Assembly: GCF_020733635.1 (NCBI RefSeq)
Contig: NZ_JAJFZL010000001.1
Span: forward strand, 3,162,001 to 3,226,000
Length of the DNA stretch: 64,000 bases
Reading direction: 5' to 3'
Origin: Nocardia spumae
Lineage (GTDB): Bacteria > Actinomycetota > Actinomycetes > Mycobacteriales > Mycobacteriaceae
This document shows positions 19,550 to 31,804 of the stretch, in pieces. How positions within the stretch are numbered: the first letter of the stretch is position 1; each line of letters starts with the position of its first letter. The notes beneath the pieces were generated by a model. It had not been told where the DNA came from. It saw only the letters and a program-made list of their open reading frames with translations, and searched no databases. A program made the translations under genes and the position numbers.

Positions 19550-19659
19550 GCGGGTCGGGGCCGATGGCGGCGGCGTATGTGATCACGCGAGTCCTCGCTC
19601 GTGTGTCTCGGCACCGCGTGCGTGGCTTTGGTTTCGATCGGGAAGGTGAGGGCGCGTGA
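19546..19659 (+). CDS. Possible 37-residue coupled ORF between pyrB and pyrC
   Basis: A GTG-initiated frame of 37 codons ([19 protein letters not shown] at its start) overlaps the pyrB stop by 4 nt (GTGA) and its own TGA overlaps the pyrC GTG by 4 nt (GTGA). It therefore fills exactly the gap that is absent in M. tuberculosis, where pyrB and pyrC abut. The product is short and basic; I recognise no family. It may be a translated coupling peptide or a decayed segment that keeps ribosomes moving into pyrC. Confidence 0.35.
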   Translation: MSGSGPMAAAYVITRVLARVSRHRVRGFGFDREGEGA

Positions 19660-21002
19660 GCGATCTGGTCATCCGAGGTGTTCGGCCCTACGGTGAGGGC
19701 GAGCCCGTGGACGTGCTGGTCCGTGACGGTGTCATCGTCGCGCTGGGCGCGGCGGATTCCGGTGCGGCCGCGGTCGACGGGGTGCCCGTCGCGGCGGACG
19801 CCGAGGTGCTCGACGCGGGCGGTCACATCCTGCTGCCCGGCTTCGTCGATCTGCACACCCATCTGCGCGAACCCGGTCGCGAGGATACCGAGACCATCGA
19901 ATCGGGTTCGGCCGCAGCGGCATTGGGCGGCTACACCGCGGTGTTCGCGATGGCCAACACCGATCCGGTCGCCGATACGGCGGTGGTGACCGACCACGTG
20001 TGGCGGCGCGGGCGGGAGGTCGGCCTGGTCGACGTCCACCCGGTCGGCGCGGTGACGGTCGGGCTGGCGGGCAAGCAGCTGGCCGAGATGGGCACCATGG
20101 CCGCCGGTGAGGCGCGGGTGCGGGTCTTCTCCGACGACGGCAAATGCGTCTACGACCCGCTGATCATGCGGCGGGCGCTGGAGTACGCGAAATCGCTGGA
20201 TGTGCTGATCGCCCAGCATGCCGAGGAGCCGCGGCTGACCGAGGGCGCGATCGCGCACGAGGGTCCGAACGCCGCCCGGCTGGGCCTGGCGGGCTGGCCG
20301 CGCGCGGCCGAGGAGTCGATCGTGGCGCGCGACGCACTGCTGGCCCGCGACGCCGGCGCTCGCGTGCACATCTGCCACGCCTCCACCGCCGGCACCGTCG
20401 AGCTGGTGAAATGGGCCAAGGGACAAGGAATTTCGATCACCGCCGAGGTGACCCCGCATCACTTGCTGCTCGACGACTCCCGGCTCGAGACCTACGACGC
20501 GGTGAACAAGGTCAACCCTCCGCTGCGTGAGGCCGGTGACGCCCAGGCGCTGCGCCGGGCGATCGCCGAGGGGGTGATCGACTGCGTCGCCACCGACCAC
20601 GCGCCCCATGCCGAACAGGAGAAGTGCTGCGAGTTCGCCGCCGCCCGTCCGGGCATGCTCGGTCTGGAGACCGCGCTGTCGATCGTCGTGGAGACCTTGG
20701 TGGCTCCAGGACTGCTCGACTGGCGTGGTGTGGCGCGGGTGATGAGTGAGAATCCGGCCCGCATCGCCGGACTCGACGATCAGGGCCGCCCGATCGCGGT
20801 CGGTGAACCGGCCAACCTGACGCTGGTCGACCCGGATACCTCGTGGACGGTGCGGGCCACCGAACTCGCCAGCATCTCCGGCAATACCCCCTACGAGGCG
20901 ATGACCCTGCCCGCCAAGGTCACCGCCACTGTGCTGCGCGGGCGGATCACCTCCCGCGACGGTAAGGCGAACACCGCCCTGGCGGGGAGAGTGGGACCGT
21001 AA
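19656..21002 (+). CDS. pyrC: Dihydroorotase
   Basis: A 448-residue zinc amidohydrolase (class I type) that cyclises carbamoyl aspartate to dihydroorotate. It shows the metal-binding [21 protein letters not shown], the HICHAST histidine motif and CVATDHAPH. Catalytic length is normal, and residues following the C-terminal LTLVDPD fit the family. GTG 19656 overlaps the preceding small ORF; its TAA overlaps the next ATG by one base, so the operon is translationally coupled throughout. Confidence 0.97.
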   Translation: MSDLVIRGVRPYGEGEPVDVLVRDGVIVALGAADSGAAAVDGVPVAADAEVLDAGGHILLPGFVDLHTHLREPGREDTETIESGSAAAALGGYTAVFAMANTDPVADTAVVTDHVWRRGREVGLVDVHPVGAVTVGLAGKQLAEMGTMAAGEARVRVFSDDGKCVYDPLIMRRALEYAKSLDVLIAQHAEEPRLTEGAIAHEGPNAARLGLAGWPRAAEESIVARDALLARDAGARVHICHASTAGTVELVKWAKGQGISITAEVTPHHLLLDDSRLETYDAVNKVNPPLREAGDAQALRRAIAEGVIDCVATDHAPHAEQEKCCEFAAARPGMLGLETALSIVVETLVAPGLLDWRGVARVMSENPARIAGLDDQGRPIAVGEPANLTLVDPDTSWTVRATELASISGNTPYEAMTLPAKVTATVLRGRITSRDGKANTALAGRVGP

Positions 21003-21522
21003 TGGAGCGAGCGCTGTGGGTGATCGGGCTGGCGGCCCTGTTCGTACTGCTGCTGTGGCTGATGTACCGATCGTGGGTCGAGCGGGCGCGCAAGCAGGCG
21101 TCCTCGGTCGGGGAGTTGCCGCGGGTGCCCGGCGATCTGGGTGCTCAGGTGCTCGAGCCGACCACCGGCCTCTATACGGGGACCACGCTCGCGCCGAGCT
21201 GGCAGAACCGGATCGTGGTCGGAGATCTGGGGTTCCGGGCCACGGCGGAGCTGACTCGATTCGAGCGGGGGATTCTGCTGGAGCGCGACGGTGCGGAGGT
21301 GATCTGGATTCCGCAGGAGTCGATCACCGCGGTCCGCACCGAACGTGGCCACGCGGGCAAGGTGATGACCGACAATGGTGTGCTGGTTATTCGCTGGAAA
21401 CTGCCGACCGGAACCGAGGTGGATACCGGGTTCCGCGGTGACGACAAGACGGTGTATCCGGCCTGGACGGCCACATCCGCGACCGGGAAGTCCGGCGCGG
21501 CGACGGAAGACGAGGTGAACGA

Positions 21523-21526
<4 letters not shown>
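21002..21526 (+). CDS. Membrane-anchored PH-like protein of the pyr operon
   Basis: A 174-residue protein with one N-terminal transmembrane helix ([17 protein letters not shown], about 6-22) and a soluble domain with beta-rich PH-like character ([29 protein letters not shown]). The homologue in M. tuberculosis (Rv1382) also lies between pyrC and carA and is annotated only as an export or membrane protein. Its role in pyrimidine metabolism is unknown. Overlaps pyrC by one base and carA by four, so it is co-translated. Confidence 0.8.
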
Positions 21527-22640
<1,114 letters not shown>

Positions 22641-22641
<1 letters not shown>

Positions 22642-25600
22642 TGCCACGTCGTAACGACCTGCACCACATCCTGGTGATCGGCTCGGGCCCGATCGTCATC
22701 GGACAGGCCTGCGAATTCGACTACTCCGGTACCCAGGCGTGCCGGGTGCTGCGGTCGGAGGGCCTGCGGGTTTCGCTGGTGAACTCCAACCCGGCCACGA
22801 TCATGACCGACCCGGAATTCGCCGACTCCACCTACGTCGAGCCGATCACGTGGGAATTCGTCGAGAAGGTCATCGCCGCCCAGAAGGCAAAGGGCGTGCC
22901 GATCGATGCTGTTCTGGCCACCCTGGGGGGCCAGACGGCGCTGAACACCGCGGTCGCCCTGCACGAGAACGGCGTCCTCGACAAGTACGGCGTCGAACTG
23001 ATCGGCGCCGACTTCGAGGCCATCCAGCGCGGTGAGGACCGGCAGAAGTTCAAGGACATCGTCGCCAAGGTCGGTGGCGAGTCCGCGCGGTCCAAGGTCT
23101 GCTACACCATGGACGAGGTCCGCGAGACCGTCGCCGAACTCGGCTTCCCGGTCGTCGTGCGGCCGTCGTTCACCATGGGTGGCCTGGGCTCCGGTATGGC
23201 CTACAACGACGATGATCTCGATCGCATCGCCGGCGGCGGACTGGCCGCCTCGCCGACCGCGAACGTCCTCATCGAGGAGTCCATCCTGGGCTGGAAGGAA
23301 TACGAGCTCGAGCTGATGCGCGACGGCCGCGACAACGTGGTCATCGTCTGCTCGATCGAGAACGTGGACCCGATGGGCGTGCACACCGGTGACTCGGTGA
23401 CCGTCGCCCCGGCCATGACCCTCACCGACCGCGAGTACCAGAAGATGCGCGATCTGGGTATCGCGATCCTGCGCGAGGTCGGCGTCGACACGGGCGGCTG
23501 CAACATCCAGTTCGCGGTCGATCCGCGCGACGGCCGCCTGATCGTCATCGAGATGAATCCGCGCGTCTCGCGGTCGTCGGCGCTGGCGTCGAAGGCGACC
23601 GGCTTCCCGATCGCGAAGATCGCGGCGAAGCTGGCGATCGGCTACACCCTCGACGAGATCGTCAACGACATCACCAAGGAGACCCCGGCCTGTTTCGAGC
23701 CGACCCTGGACTATGTCGTGGTCAAGGCGCCGCGATTCGCGTTCGAGAAGTTCCCGGGCGCCGACCCGACCCTGACCACCACGATGAAGTCCGTCGGTGA
23801 GGCGATGAGCCTGGGCCGCAACTTCTCCGAGGCCCTGGGCAAGGTGCTGCGCTCGCTCGAGACGAAGGCCACGGGCTTCTGGACCCAGCCCGACGGGCGC
23901 TGGACCGACACCGAGGAGATCCTCGCGGATCTGCGAGTGCCCACCGAGGGCCGGCTCTACCAGGTGGAGCGGGCGTTGCGGCTGGGTGCGAGCATCGAGA
24001 AGGTCGCCGACGCCTCCGGCATCGACCCGTGGTTCGTCGCGGAGATCGCCGGACTGGTCGAACTGCGCGAGGAGATCGCGCAGGCGCCGGTACTCGACGA
24101 GGCACTGCTGCGCTACGCCAAGTACAACGGCCTGTCCGATCGTCAGATCTCGGTGCTGCGGCCGGAGCTGGCCGGGGAGAACGGCGTTCGTGAGCTGCGG
24201 CACCGGCTCGGCATCCGGCCGGTGTACAAGACCGTGGACACCTGCGCGGCCGAATTCGAGGCCAAGACCCCGTACCACTACTCGACCTACGAACTCGATC
24301 CCGCCGCCGAGTCCGAGGTGGCCCCGCAGCCCGATCGCGAGAAGGTGATCATCCTCGGATCCGGTCCCAATCGCATCGGCCAGGGCATCGAATTCGACTA
24401 CTCGTGTGTGCACGCGGCGCAGACGCTGTCGGAGGCCGGCTACGAGACCGTCATGGTCAACTGCAACCCGGAGACGGTGTCCACCGACTACGACACCGCC
24501 GATCGCCTCTACTTCGAGCCGCTGACCTTCGAGGACGTCCTCGAGGTGTACCACTCGGAATCGGAGTCGGGCCGGGTCGCCGGTGTGATCGTGCAGCTGG
24601 GCGGACAGACGCCGCTGGGTCTGGCGCAGCGGCTCACCGACGCCGGGGTGCCGGTGGTCGGAACTTCCGCGGAGGCGATCGACCTGGCCGAGGACCGCGG
24701 CGAATTCGGACGCGTGCTGGTCGCGGCCGGTCTGCCCGCGCCCAAGTACGGCACCGCCACGACATTCGAGCAGGCCAAGGAGATCGCGGCCGGAATCGGA
24801 TATCCGGTGTTGGTCCGCCCGTCCTATGTGCTGGGCGGGCGCGGTATGGAGATCGTCTACGACGAGTCCTCACTCGAGGGCTACATCTCCCGCGCCACCG
24901 AACTGAGCCCCGAACATCCGGTGCTGGTCGACCGCTTCCTCGAAGACGCCATCGAGATCGACGTCGACGCCCTGTGCGACGGCGAGGAGGTCTACCTCGG
25001 CGGGGTCATGGAGCATATCGAGGAGGCCGGTATCCACTCCGGTGACTCGGCCTGCGCGCTGCCGCCGATCACCTTGGGGCGCAGCGATATCGAGTCGGTG
25101 CGCCGCTCGACCGCGGCGCTGGCCAAGGGCATCGGGGTCAAGGGCCTGCTGAACGTGCAGTACGCCCTCAAGGACGATGTGCTGTACGTGCTCGAGGCCA
25201 ATCCGCGTGCCAGCCGGACGGTTCCGTTCGTATCCAAGGCCACCGGCGTGCAGCTGGCCAAGGCCGCCGCGCGGGTCATGCTGGGCACCAGCATCGCCCA
25301 GCTGCGCAAGGAGGGCATCCTGCCGGCCGAGGGCGACGGCGGGCACGCGCCGATGGACGCCCCGGTCGCGGTCAAGGAAGCGGTACTGCAGTTCCACCGC
25401 TTCCGCCGCCCGGACGGGACCGGTGTGGATTCGCTGCTCTCGCCGGAGATGAAGTCCACCGGTGAGGTGATGGGTATCGACACCGATTTCGGTACGGCCT
25501 TCGCCAAGAGTCAGTCCGCGGCCTACGGCTCGCTGCCGACCGAGGGCACGGTGTTCGTGTCGATAGCCAATCGTGACAAGCGCGCGATGGTCTTCCCGGT

Positions 25601-25985
25601 CAAGCGTCTGCACGATCTGGGATTCCGGATCCTGGCCACCGAGGGCACCGCGGAGATGTTGCGGCGCAACGGAATTCCGTGTGAACGAGTGCGCAAGCAC
25701 TCGGAGCCGGAGCCGGCGGAGGGGCGCGAGGACACCGCGCCGACGCCGTCGATTGTCGATCAGATCAAGGACGGTGAGATCGACATCGTGTTCAACACGC
25801 CATACGGTAACTCCGGGCCCCGCGTCGACGGCTACGAAATTCGTACCGCGGCAGTGGGCGCCAATATTCCGTGCATCACCACGGTGCAGGGTGCGGCCGC
25901 GGCCGTACAGGGCATCGAAGCAACCATCAACGGCGGTATCGGGGTGCGCTCATTGCAGGAGCTGCACGCCGTATTGCGCGGCTGA
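22641..25985 (+). CDS. carB: Carbamoyl phosphate synthase large subunit
   Basis: A 1114-residue ATP-dependent subunit making carbamoyl phosphate for pyrimidines and arginine. Two homologous ATP-grasp halves are visible, each opening with a dinucleotide-like motif ([20 protein letters not shown] at the start, and [19 protein letters not shown] near residue 570), and both contain the [17 protein letters not shown] nucleotide segments. The C-terminal MGS-like allosteric domain ([16 protein letters not shown]) ends the protein. Complete, with no frameshift. Confidence 0.98.
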
Positions 25986-25999
25986 GAGAGAGGGAGACC

Positions 26000-26377
26000 G
26001 TGGGAGCCATCGGTTTCGGTGCGGGAGTCCGGCCCCCGGGAGCGGGCCGGGCGGCGTCTCGGCGGACGCGAGGTTTCGTCGCCGGGGAGGTCGCGCCGCC
26101 CGGTGGCGGCGACATCCGCCGGATGCGCAAGGTCGGCGGCTACAGCACCGTCGGTTTCCGGGCGATTCCGCCGATGGGCCGGAAGCCGGCGCCGGATCCG
26201 GACGAGGTCGACGCCGAGGCGCTGACCGACGCGCTCCTGGCCCGCGCGGACGAGGTCCTCGCACGGGCCGACGAGGTCCTCGCCGGCGCCGAGGGGTGCC
26301 CGCCCGAGGGCGGCGACGACGCGCCTCCGCCGGCGCATTCGGGTGACGAGCTGGCGGGTGCCGGAGCGAGCCGGTGA
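26000..26377 (+). CDS. Uncharacterised 125-residue protein between carB and pyrF
   Basis: GTG 26000 has a good upstream site (GAGAGGGAGA), begins 14 nt after carB, and its TGA overlaps the pyrF GTG by 4 nt. Codons are strongly G/C-ending, as in the neighbours. The predicted protein is basic and glycine-rich at the N-terminus, has a central [15 protein letters not shown] segment, then a repeat [20 protein letters not shown] likely to be helical, and an acidic Pro-rich end. I recognise no domain. The position inside the pyr operon suggests co-expression with CarB and PyrF; the function is unknown. Confidence 0.65.
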   Translation: MGAIGFGAGVRPPGAGRAASRRTRGFVAGEVAPPGGGDIRRMRKVGGYSTVGFRAIPPMGRKPAPDPDEVDAEALTDALLARADEVLARADEVLAGAEGCPPEGGDDAPPPAHSGDELAGAGASR

Positions 26378-27198
26378 CGCCGTTCGGCGAACGACTGGCG
26401 CTGGCGATGGGCCGGTTGGGCCCGCTGTGCGCCGGCATCGATCCACATCCGCAACTCCTGCGCGCGTGGGGACTCGGTGAGAACGTCGAGGGCCTGAAAC
26501 GGTTCGCGGACACCTGCGTCGAGGTATTCGCGGGCCGGGTGGCGCTGGTGAAGCCGCAGGTGGCGTTCTTCGAGGAGTACGGATCCGGCGGGATCGTCGT
26601 CCTCGAGGACATCATCGCCGCACTGCGGTCCGCCGGCACGCTGGTCCTGGCCGACGCCAAACGCGGGGATATCGGATCGACGATGGCCGCCTACACCCGC
26701 GCTTGGCTGGGTGACGGCCCGCTGGCCAGCGATGCGGTGACGGTATCGCCGTACCTCGGATTCGGCTCGCTGGCACCCGCGCTCGACGCCGTGCGGGCCG
26801 CCGGGCGCGGGGTGTTCGTCCTGGCCGCCACCTCCAATCCGGAGGCCGCCCAGCTGCAGCGCATCACCGCGCCCGACGGTCGCAGTGTCGCCCAGCTCAT
26901 GATCGACGAGGCGGCCGCGTGCAACGCCGGGGCCGAGTACGGCTCGGTGGGCGTCGTGGTCGGCGCGACCCTCACCGAACCCGTGGATGTGAGCAAGCTC
27001 AACGGTCCGATCCTGATGCCCGGTGTGGGTGCGCAGGGCGGGGGACCGGAAACGATTCGCGCGTTGATCCCGGCCGGGCAGCTGGCCTCCGTGGTGCCCA
27101 ACGTCTCGCGGGAGCTCCTCGATTGCGGTCCGTCGGTCGCCGCGATGCGTACGAAGATGCTCAAGCTCGCCGACGAGTTCGCCTTCCTGCAGTCCTGA
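26374..27198 (+). CDS. pyrF: Orotidine 5'-phosphate decarboxylase
   Basis: A 274-residue enzyme of the mycobacterial (type 2) subfamily that decarboxylates OMP to UMP. The catalytic motif is [12 protein letters not shown] (Lys and Asp residues), preceded by [23 protein letters not shown] and [20 protein letters not shown] and [10 protein letters not shown] line the phosphate site. It is the last gene of the pyr operon, followed by a hairpin terminator 20 nt downstream. Confidence 0.97.
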   Translation: MTPFGERLALAMGRLGPLCAGIDPHPQLLRAWGLGENVEGLKRFADTCVEVFAGRVALVKPQVAFFEEYGSGGIVVLEDIIAALRSAGTLVLADAKRGDIGSTMAAYTRAWLGDGPLASDAVTVSPYLGFGSLAPALDAVRAAGRGVFVLAATSNPEAAQLQRITAPDGRSVAQLMIDEAAACNAGAEYGSVGVVVGATLTEPVDVSKLNGPILMPGVGAQGGGPETIRALIPAGQLASVVPNVSRELLDCGPSVAAMRTKMLKLADEFAFLQS

Positions 27199-27756
27199 TC
27201 CTTCGCGCTCGAAGTCCCGGTCGCCACGCACTGCGTGGCGACCGTTCGGTTTGTGTCAGCGGCCCGTTCGCGCGCCGCGGATCCGTCGTGCGCGCATGGA
27301 GTTACACCCTCGTATTTTTCCGGCTCAGCGGCCATTCCGGGACCCGCTACGGGCCGTTCCAGTTCGTCGCCGACTCGTTGCGGACGGAGCCATCCGAGGC
27401 GACCGAAACGCGACACGCAGATGCGAAAATGTGCGACACGCGGAGAATTTTCAGAAAGTTCCAGGTCGCGCGATTACGGGTCGGTTACGGCCGCTTCCGG
27501 TCGGGTGCGATTCCCTCGCCGAACCCGGCGGGATCGCGAAAACCGCAGGCCACGGGCCTGCTTGTGGATTCGCTCACGTGGTCTCGGCCACCGGGCCGAT
27601 TCCATGCTCCGACCGGCCCGGGAACGGCGCCGAATGCTCGAATCGGGCGCTGACCTGGGGGGTGGGTTCGCAATCGGCGAGCCGCGTGGGTACGGTCGCT
27701 GAGACCACCGGGTTACCGGAGGTAGATCTAGCAATGAACGATGAGACGGAGGAACC
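27199..27756. other. 558-nt intergenic region between pyrF and mihF
   Basis: No frame across this stretch looks like coding sequence; the predicted peptides are Arg-rich and unrelated to known families. It contains the pyr terminator (27219-27243), a direct repeat GCGACACGC at 27410 and 27433, and a short hairpin GCAGGCC-ACG-GGCCTGC near 27545. The mihF promoter should lie in the last 150 nt but is not obvious. A 13-codon ORF starts at 27734. Confidence 0.6.
27219..27243 (+). terminator. Terminator of the pyr operon
   Basis: A perfect 11-bp stem, GGTCGCCACGC pairing with GCGTGGCGACC around ACT, starts 20 nt after the pyrF stop. It is followed by GTTCGGTTTGTG, a weak U-rich tract. This is a convincing intrinsic terminator for a high-GC genome. 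Confidence 0.75.
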
Positions 27757-27775
27757 GTGGCCCTTCCCCAGCTGA
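27734..27775 (+). CDS. Possible 13-codon upstream ORF overlapping mihF start
   Basis: ATG 27734, with GGAGG about 11 nt before it, opens a frame reading [13 protein letters not shown] that ends 16 nt inside mihF in another frame. The mihF ribosome site lies inside this frame. It could couple or reduce mihF translation, or be chance; there is no other evidence for it. Confidence 0.2.
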   Translation: MNDETEEPWPFPS

Positions 27776-28077
27776 CTGACGAGCAGCGCGCCGCTGCTTT
27801 GGAGAAGGCGGCTGCCGCTCGCCGCGCTCGGGCAGAGCTCAAGGAGCGCTTGAAGCGTGGCGGCACTGACCTGAAGACGGTCCTGAAGGACGCCGAGACC
27901 GATGAGGTCCTCGGCAAGATGAAGGTATCCGCGCTGCTGGAGGCCCTGCCCAAGGTCGGCAAGGTCAAGGCGGCCGAGATCATGAGCGAGCTGGAGATCG
28001 CGCCGACCCGCCGACTGCGGGGCCTGGGCGACCGGCAGCGTAAGGCGCTGCTGGCGAAGTTCGACTTCGAAGCCTGA
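27757..28077 (+). CDS. mihF: Integration host factor, actinobacterial type (mIHF)
   Basis: A 106-residue nucleoid-associated protein unrelated to HU/IHF of proteobacteria. It has the typical N-terminal [24 protein letters not shown] helix and the H2TH-like core [22 protein letters not shown] followed by [15 protein letters not shown]. It binds and bends DNA and in mycobacteria is essential for nucleoid structure. GTG 27757 has GGAGGA upstream. It is followed 7 nt later by gmk, as in mycobacteria, so the two are cotranscribed. Confidence 0.95.
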   Translation: MALPQLTDEQRAAALEKAAAARRARAELKERLKRGGTDLKTVLKDAETDEVLGKMKVSALLEALPKVGKVKAAEIMSELEIAPTRRLRGLGDRQRKALLAKFDFEA

Positions 28078-28084
28078 TCCGAGG

Positions 28085-29006
<922 letters not shown>

Positions 29007-29129
29007 CACCCCCGCCACGGTGCTCGCGACGGGCCCGGAGGCGGCGGCCCGCGTAACCCCGGAGGGCGCCGCGAGGACCGCCATCGGCGCAGTCGCCGCC
29101 CCTCCACCGGACGAAGAGGCTTGATTCAG

Positions 29130-30347
29130 ATGCGAATCGTTGTCGGCGTGGGCGGCGGCATCGCCGCCTACAAGGCGTGCTCGCTGGTGCGCAAGTTCAC
29201 CGAGACCGGGCACGATGTCCGGGTCATTCCCACCGAGTCCGCGCTGCAGTTCGTCGGTAAGGCCACCTTCGAGGCGCTGTCGGGCAATCCGGTGAACACC
29301 GGCGTCTTCGCCGATGTGCCCGAGGTGCCGCACGTACGCATCGGCCAGGAGGCCGATCTGGTGGTGATCGCGCCCGCGACCGCCGACCTGATGGCGCGCG
29401 CGGCGTCCGGCCGCGCCGACGACCTGCTCACCGCCACGCTGCTCACCGCGCGATGTCCGGTGTTGTTCGCTCCCGCCATGCACACCGAGATGTGGGAGCA
29501 TCCCGCCACGAAGGCCAATGTCGCCGCGCTACGCGCGCACGGCTCCACCGTGATGGAGCCGGCCTCCGGGCGCCTGACCGGTGCCGATACCGGCCCGGGC
29601 CGGCTGCCGGAGCCCGAGGAGATCTTCACGCTGGCCTCGCTGCTGCTCGAACGCGCCGATGCGCTGCCCCGCGATCTCGAGGGCCGCCGGGTCGTCGTCT
29701 CCGCCGGTGGCACCCGTGAACCCCTGGACCCGGTTCGTTTCCTGGGTAATCGGAGCTCCGGGAAGCAGGGCTACGCGATGGCCCGGGTGGCGGCCCAGCG
29801 GGGCGCCCAGGTCGTGCTGATCGCCGGTAACACCATCGGCCTGGAGCCGCCGGCCTCGGTCGAGGTCGTGCACGTGACGACCGCGGAACAGATGGGTACA
29901 GCGGTCGACAAACACTCCGTCGGCGCCGACGCGGTCATCATGGCCGCCGCGGTCGCCGATTTCCGGCCGTCCAATGTGGCCGCGGCGAAGATCAAGAAGG
30001 GCGCGAACGAGCCGAACTCGATCGAGTTGACCAAGAATCGCGACATCCTCGCCGGACTGGTGCAGGCACGTCGCGACGGGCAACTCGCCGAGACCGCAAT
30101 CGTCGGTTTCGCCGCCGAGACCGGCGACGAGCACGGTGATGTGCTGACCCACGCCAGGGCGAAACTGGCCCGCAAGGGTTGTGATCTGTTGGTGGTCAAC
30201 GCCGTCGGCGACGGCAAAGCGTTCGAGGTCGACAACAACGACGGCTGGCTGCTCGGCGCCGACGGCACCGAACAATCGCTGGATCACGGTTCCAAAGCAT
30301 TGCTGGCGAGCCGGGTGCTCGACGCGCTCGGACCGCTGTTGCGCTGA
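29130..30347 (+). CDS. coaBC: Bifunctional phosphopantothenoylcysteine decarboxylase/synthetase
   Basis: A 405-residue bifunctional enzyme of coenzyme A synthesis. The N-terminal flavoprotein CoaC half begins IVVGVGGGIAAYKACSLVR and includes the FAPAMHTEMW substrate segment; the C-terminal CoaB half has VVVSAGGTREPLDPVRFLGNRSSGKQG and AAAVADFRP. ATG 29130 is preferred to TTG 29121 since AAGAGG has better spacing. A 123-nt gap after rpoZ is unusual but contains nothing I recognise. Confidence 0.95.
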   Translation: MRIVVGVGGGIAAYKACSLVRKFTETGHDVRVIPTESALQFVGKATFEALSGNPVNTGVFADVPEVPHVRIGQEADLVVIAPATADLMARAASGRADDLLTATLLTARCPVLFAPAMHTEMWEHPATKANVAALRAHGSTVMEPASGRLTGADTGPGRLPEPEEIFTLASLLLERADALPRDLEGRRVVVSAGGTREPLDPVRFLGNRSSGKQGYAMARVAAQRGAQVVLIAGNTIGLEPPASVEVVHVTTAEQMGTAVDKHSVGADAVIMAAAVADFRPSNVAAAKIKKGANEPNSIELTKNRDILAGLVQARRDGQLAETAIVGFAAETGDEHGDVLTHARAKLARKGCDLLVVNAVGDGKAFEVDNNDGWLLGADGTEQSLDHGSKALLASRVLDALGPLLR

Positions 30348-30501
30348 GCCGCAACCGTTTTCCGTCGCGGTGGGGATGCCGCGGCCCGCTCAGCGGAAGG
30401 ATATCCGCGGCCGGTGCCGCACTGGGCCCGGCGGGCAAGTACCCCGGGTGGCGGTCTGCGGCCCAACCGTGGGAATGTTTGGAATAGTGTGAGGTAAAGG
30501 G

Positions 30502-30529
30502 TTGTGCGGTGACGCGATGCCGCTACTGT
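30502..30529 (+). promoter_or_regulatory. Candidate metK promoter
   Basis: TTGTGC (30502-30507) and TACTGT (30524-30529) are separated by 16 bp, a plausible sigma-70/SigA-type pair, 44 nt ahead of the metK GTG. The 225-nt intergenic region shows no SAM riboswitch signature that I can recognise. Confidence 0.3.
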
Positions 30530-30572
30530 CGCATCCCGACATGAGAAACCCGTTGAGGGAGAGGGAACAACT

Positions 30573-31787
30573 GTGCGCACGTCCGGTAGCCGGCTATTCA
30601 CGAGTGAGTCCGTCACAGAGGGTCACCCGGACAAGATCTGTGACGCGATCAGCGATTCCATCCTCGACGCCCTGCTCTCGCAGGACCCGCACAGCCGGGT
30701 CGCGGTCGAGACCCTGGTGACCACCGGTCAGGTGCATGTGGCCGGTGAGGTGACCACCGAGGCCTACGCCGATATCCCCACCATCGTGCGCGAGAAGGTG
30801 CTCGAGATCGGGTACGACTCCTCGGCGAAGGGCTTCGACGGCGCGTCCTGCGGCGTCAACGTCGCGATCGGCGCCCAGTCGCCCGATATCGCCCAGGGTG
30901 TGGACCATTCCCATGAGGCCCGCGTCGGTGGGTCCGACGACGAGATCGAACGTCAGGGTGCCGGCGACCAGGGTCTGATGTTCGGATACGCCACCAAGGA
31001 GACCCCCGAGCTGATGCCGCTGCCGATCGCGCTGGCGCATCGGCTGTCGCGGCGGCTGACCGAGGTCCGCAAGTCCGGCGTGCTGCCCTATCTGCGTCCC
31101 GACGGCAAGACCCAGGTCACCATCGAATACGAGGGTGACCGGCCGGTCCGGCTCGACACGGTGGTGCTGTCGACCCAGCACGCCGCCGATATCGACCTCG
31201 ACAACCTGCTGGCTCCCGATATCCGGGAGAAGGTCGTGGACTCGGTCCTGGCCGATCTGGAGCTGCCCAACCCGCTCGACACCTCCGATATCCGCCTGCT
31301 CGTCAACCCGACCGGCAAGTTCGTGCTCGGGGGCCCGATGGGTGATGCGGGTCTGACCGGTCGCAAGATCATCGTCGACACCTACGGCGGTATGGCCCGC
31401 CACGGTGGCGGCGCGTTCTCCGGTAAGGATCCGTCGAAGGTGGACCGCTCGGCCGCCTACGCCATGCGCTGGGTCGCCAAGAATGTGGTCGCGGCCGAAC
31501 TCGCGGAACGGGTCGAGGTCCAGGTCGCGTACGCGATCGGCAAGGCCGCGCCGGTGGGGCTGTTCGTCGAGACCTTCGGTACCGAGAAGGTCGATCCGGA
31601 CCGCATCTCGAAGGCGATCAGCGAGGTCTTCGATCTGCGCCCGGGCGCCATCATCCGCGATCTGGACCTGCTGCGGCCGATCTACGCGCCGACCGCCGCC
31701 TACGGTCACTTCGGCCGCACCGATGTGGACCTGCCCTGGGAGCGCACCGACCGCGCCGACAAGTTGCGCGCGGCCGCCGGTCTCTGA
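30573..31787 (+). CDS. metK: S-adenosylmethionine synthetase
   Basis: A 404-residue enzyme making SAM from methionine and ATP. It contains the N-terminal [16 protein letters not shown], the [12 protein letters not shown] motif, and the [20 protein letters not shown] phosphate-binding segment. GTG 30573 has GAGGGA six bases upstream. It is the expected neighbour downstream of coaBC. No truncation. Confidence 0.97.
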   Translation: MRTSGSRLFTSESVTEGHPDKICDAISDSILDALLSQDPHSRVAVETLVTTGQVHVAGEVTTEAYADIPTIVREKVLEIGYDSSAKGFDGASCGVNVAIGAQSPDIAQGVDHSHEARVGGSDDEIERQGAGDQGLMFGYATKETPELMPLPIALAHRLSRRLTEVRKSGVLPYLRPDGKTQVTIEYEGDRPVRLDTVVLSTQHAADIDLDNLLAPDIREKVVDSVLADLELPNPLDTSDIRLLVNPTGKFVLGGPMGDAGLTGRKIIVDTYGGMARHGGGAFSGKDPSKVDRSAAYAMRWVAKNVVAAELAERVEVQVAYAIGKAAPVGLFVETFGTEKVDPDRISKAISEVFDLRPGAIIRDLDLLRPIYAPTAAYGHFGRTDVDLPWERTDRADKLRAAAGL

Positions 31788-31804
31788 GCCGGTCCGCGCC
31801 TGCC

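Noticed and set aside
27235-27702. Plus-strand ORFs in the pyrF-mihF gap
   Set aside because: Products are Arg/Ser-rich with no family resemblance and no ribosome sites.
30348-30572. SAM riboswitch before metK
   Set aside because: No arrangement resembling SAM-I, SAM-II or SAM-IV helices was seen in the 225-nt region; only a weak promoter.
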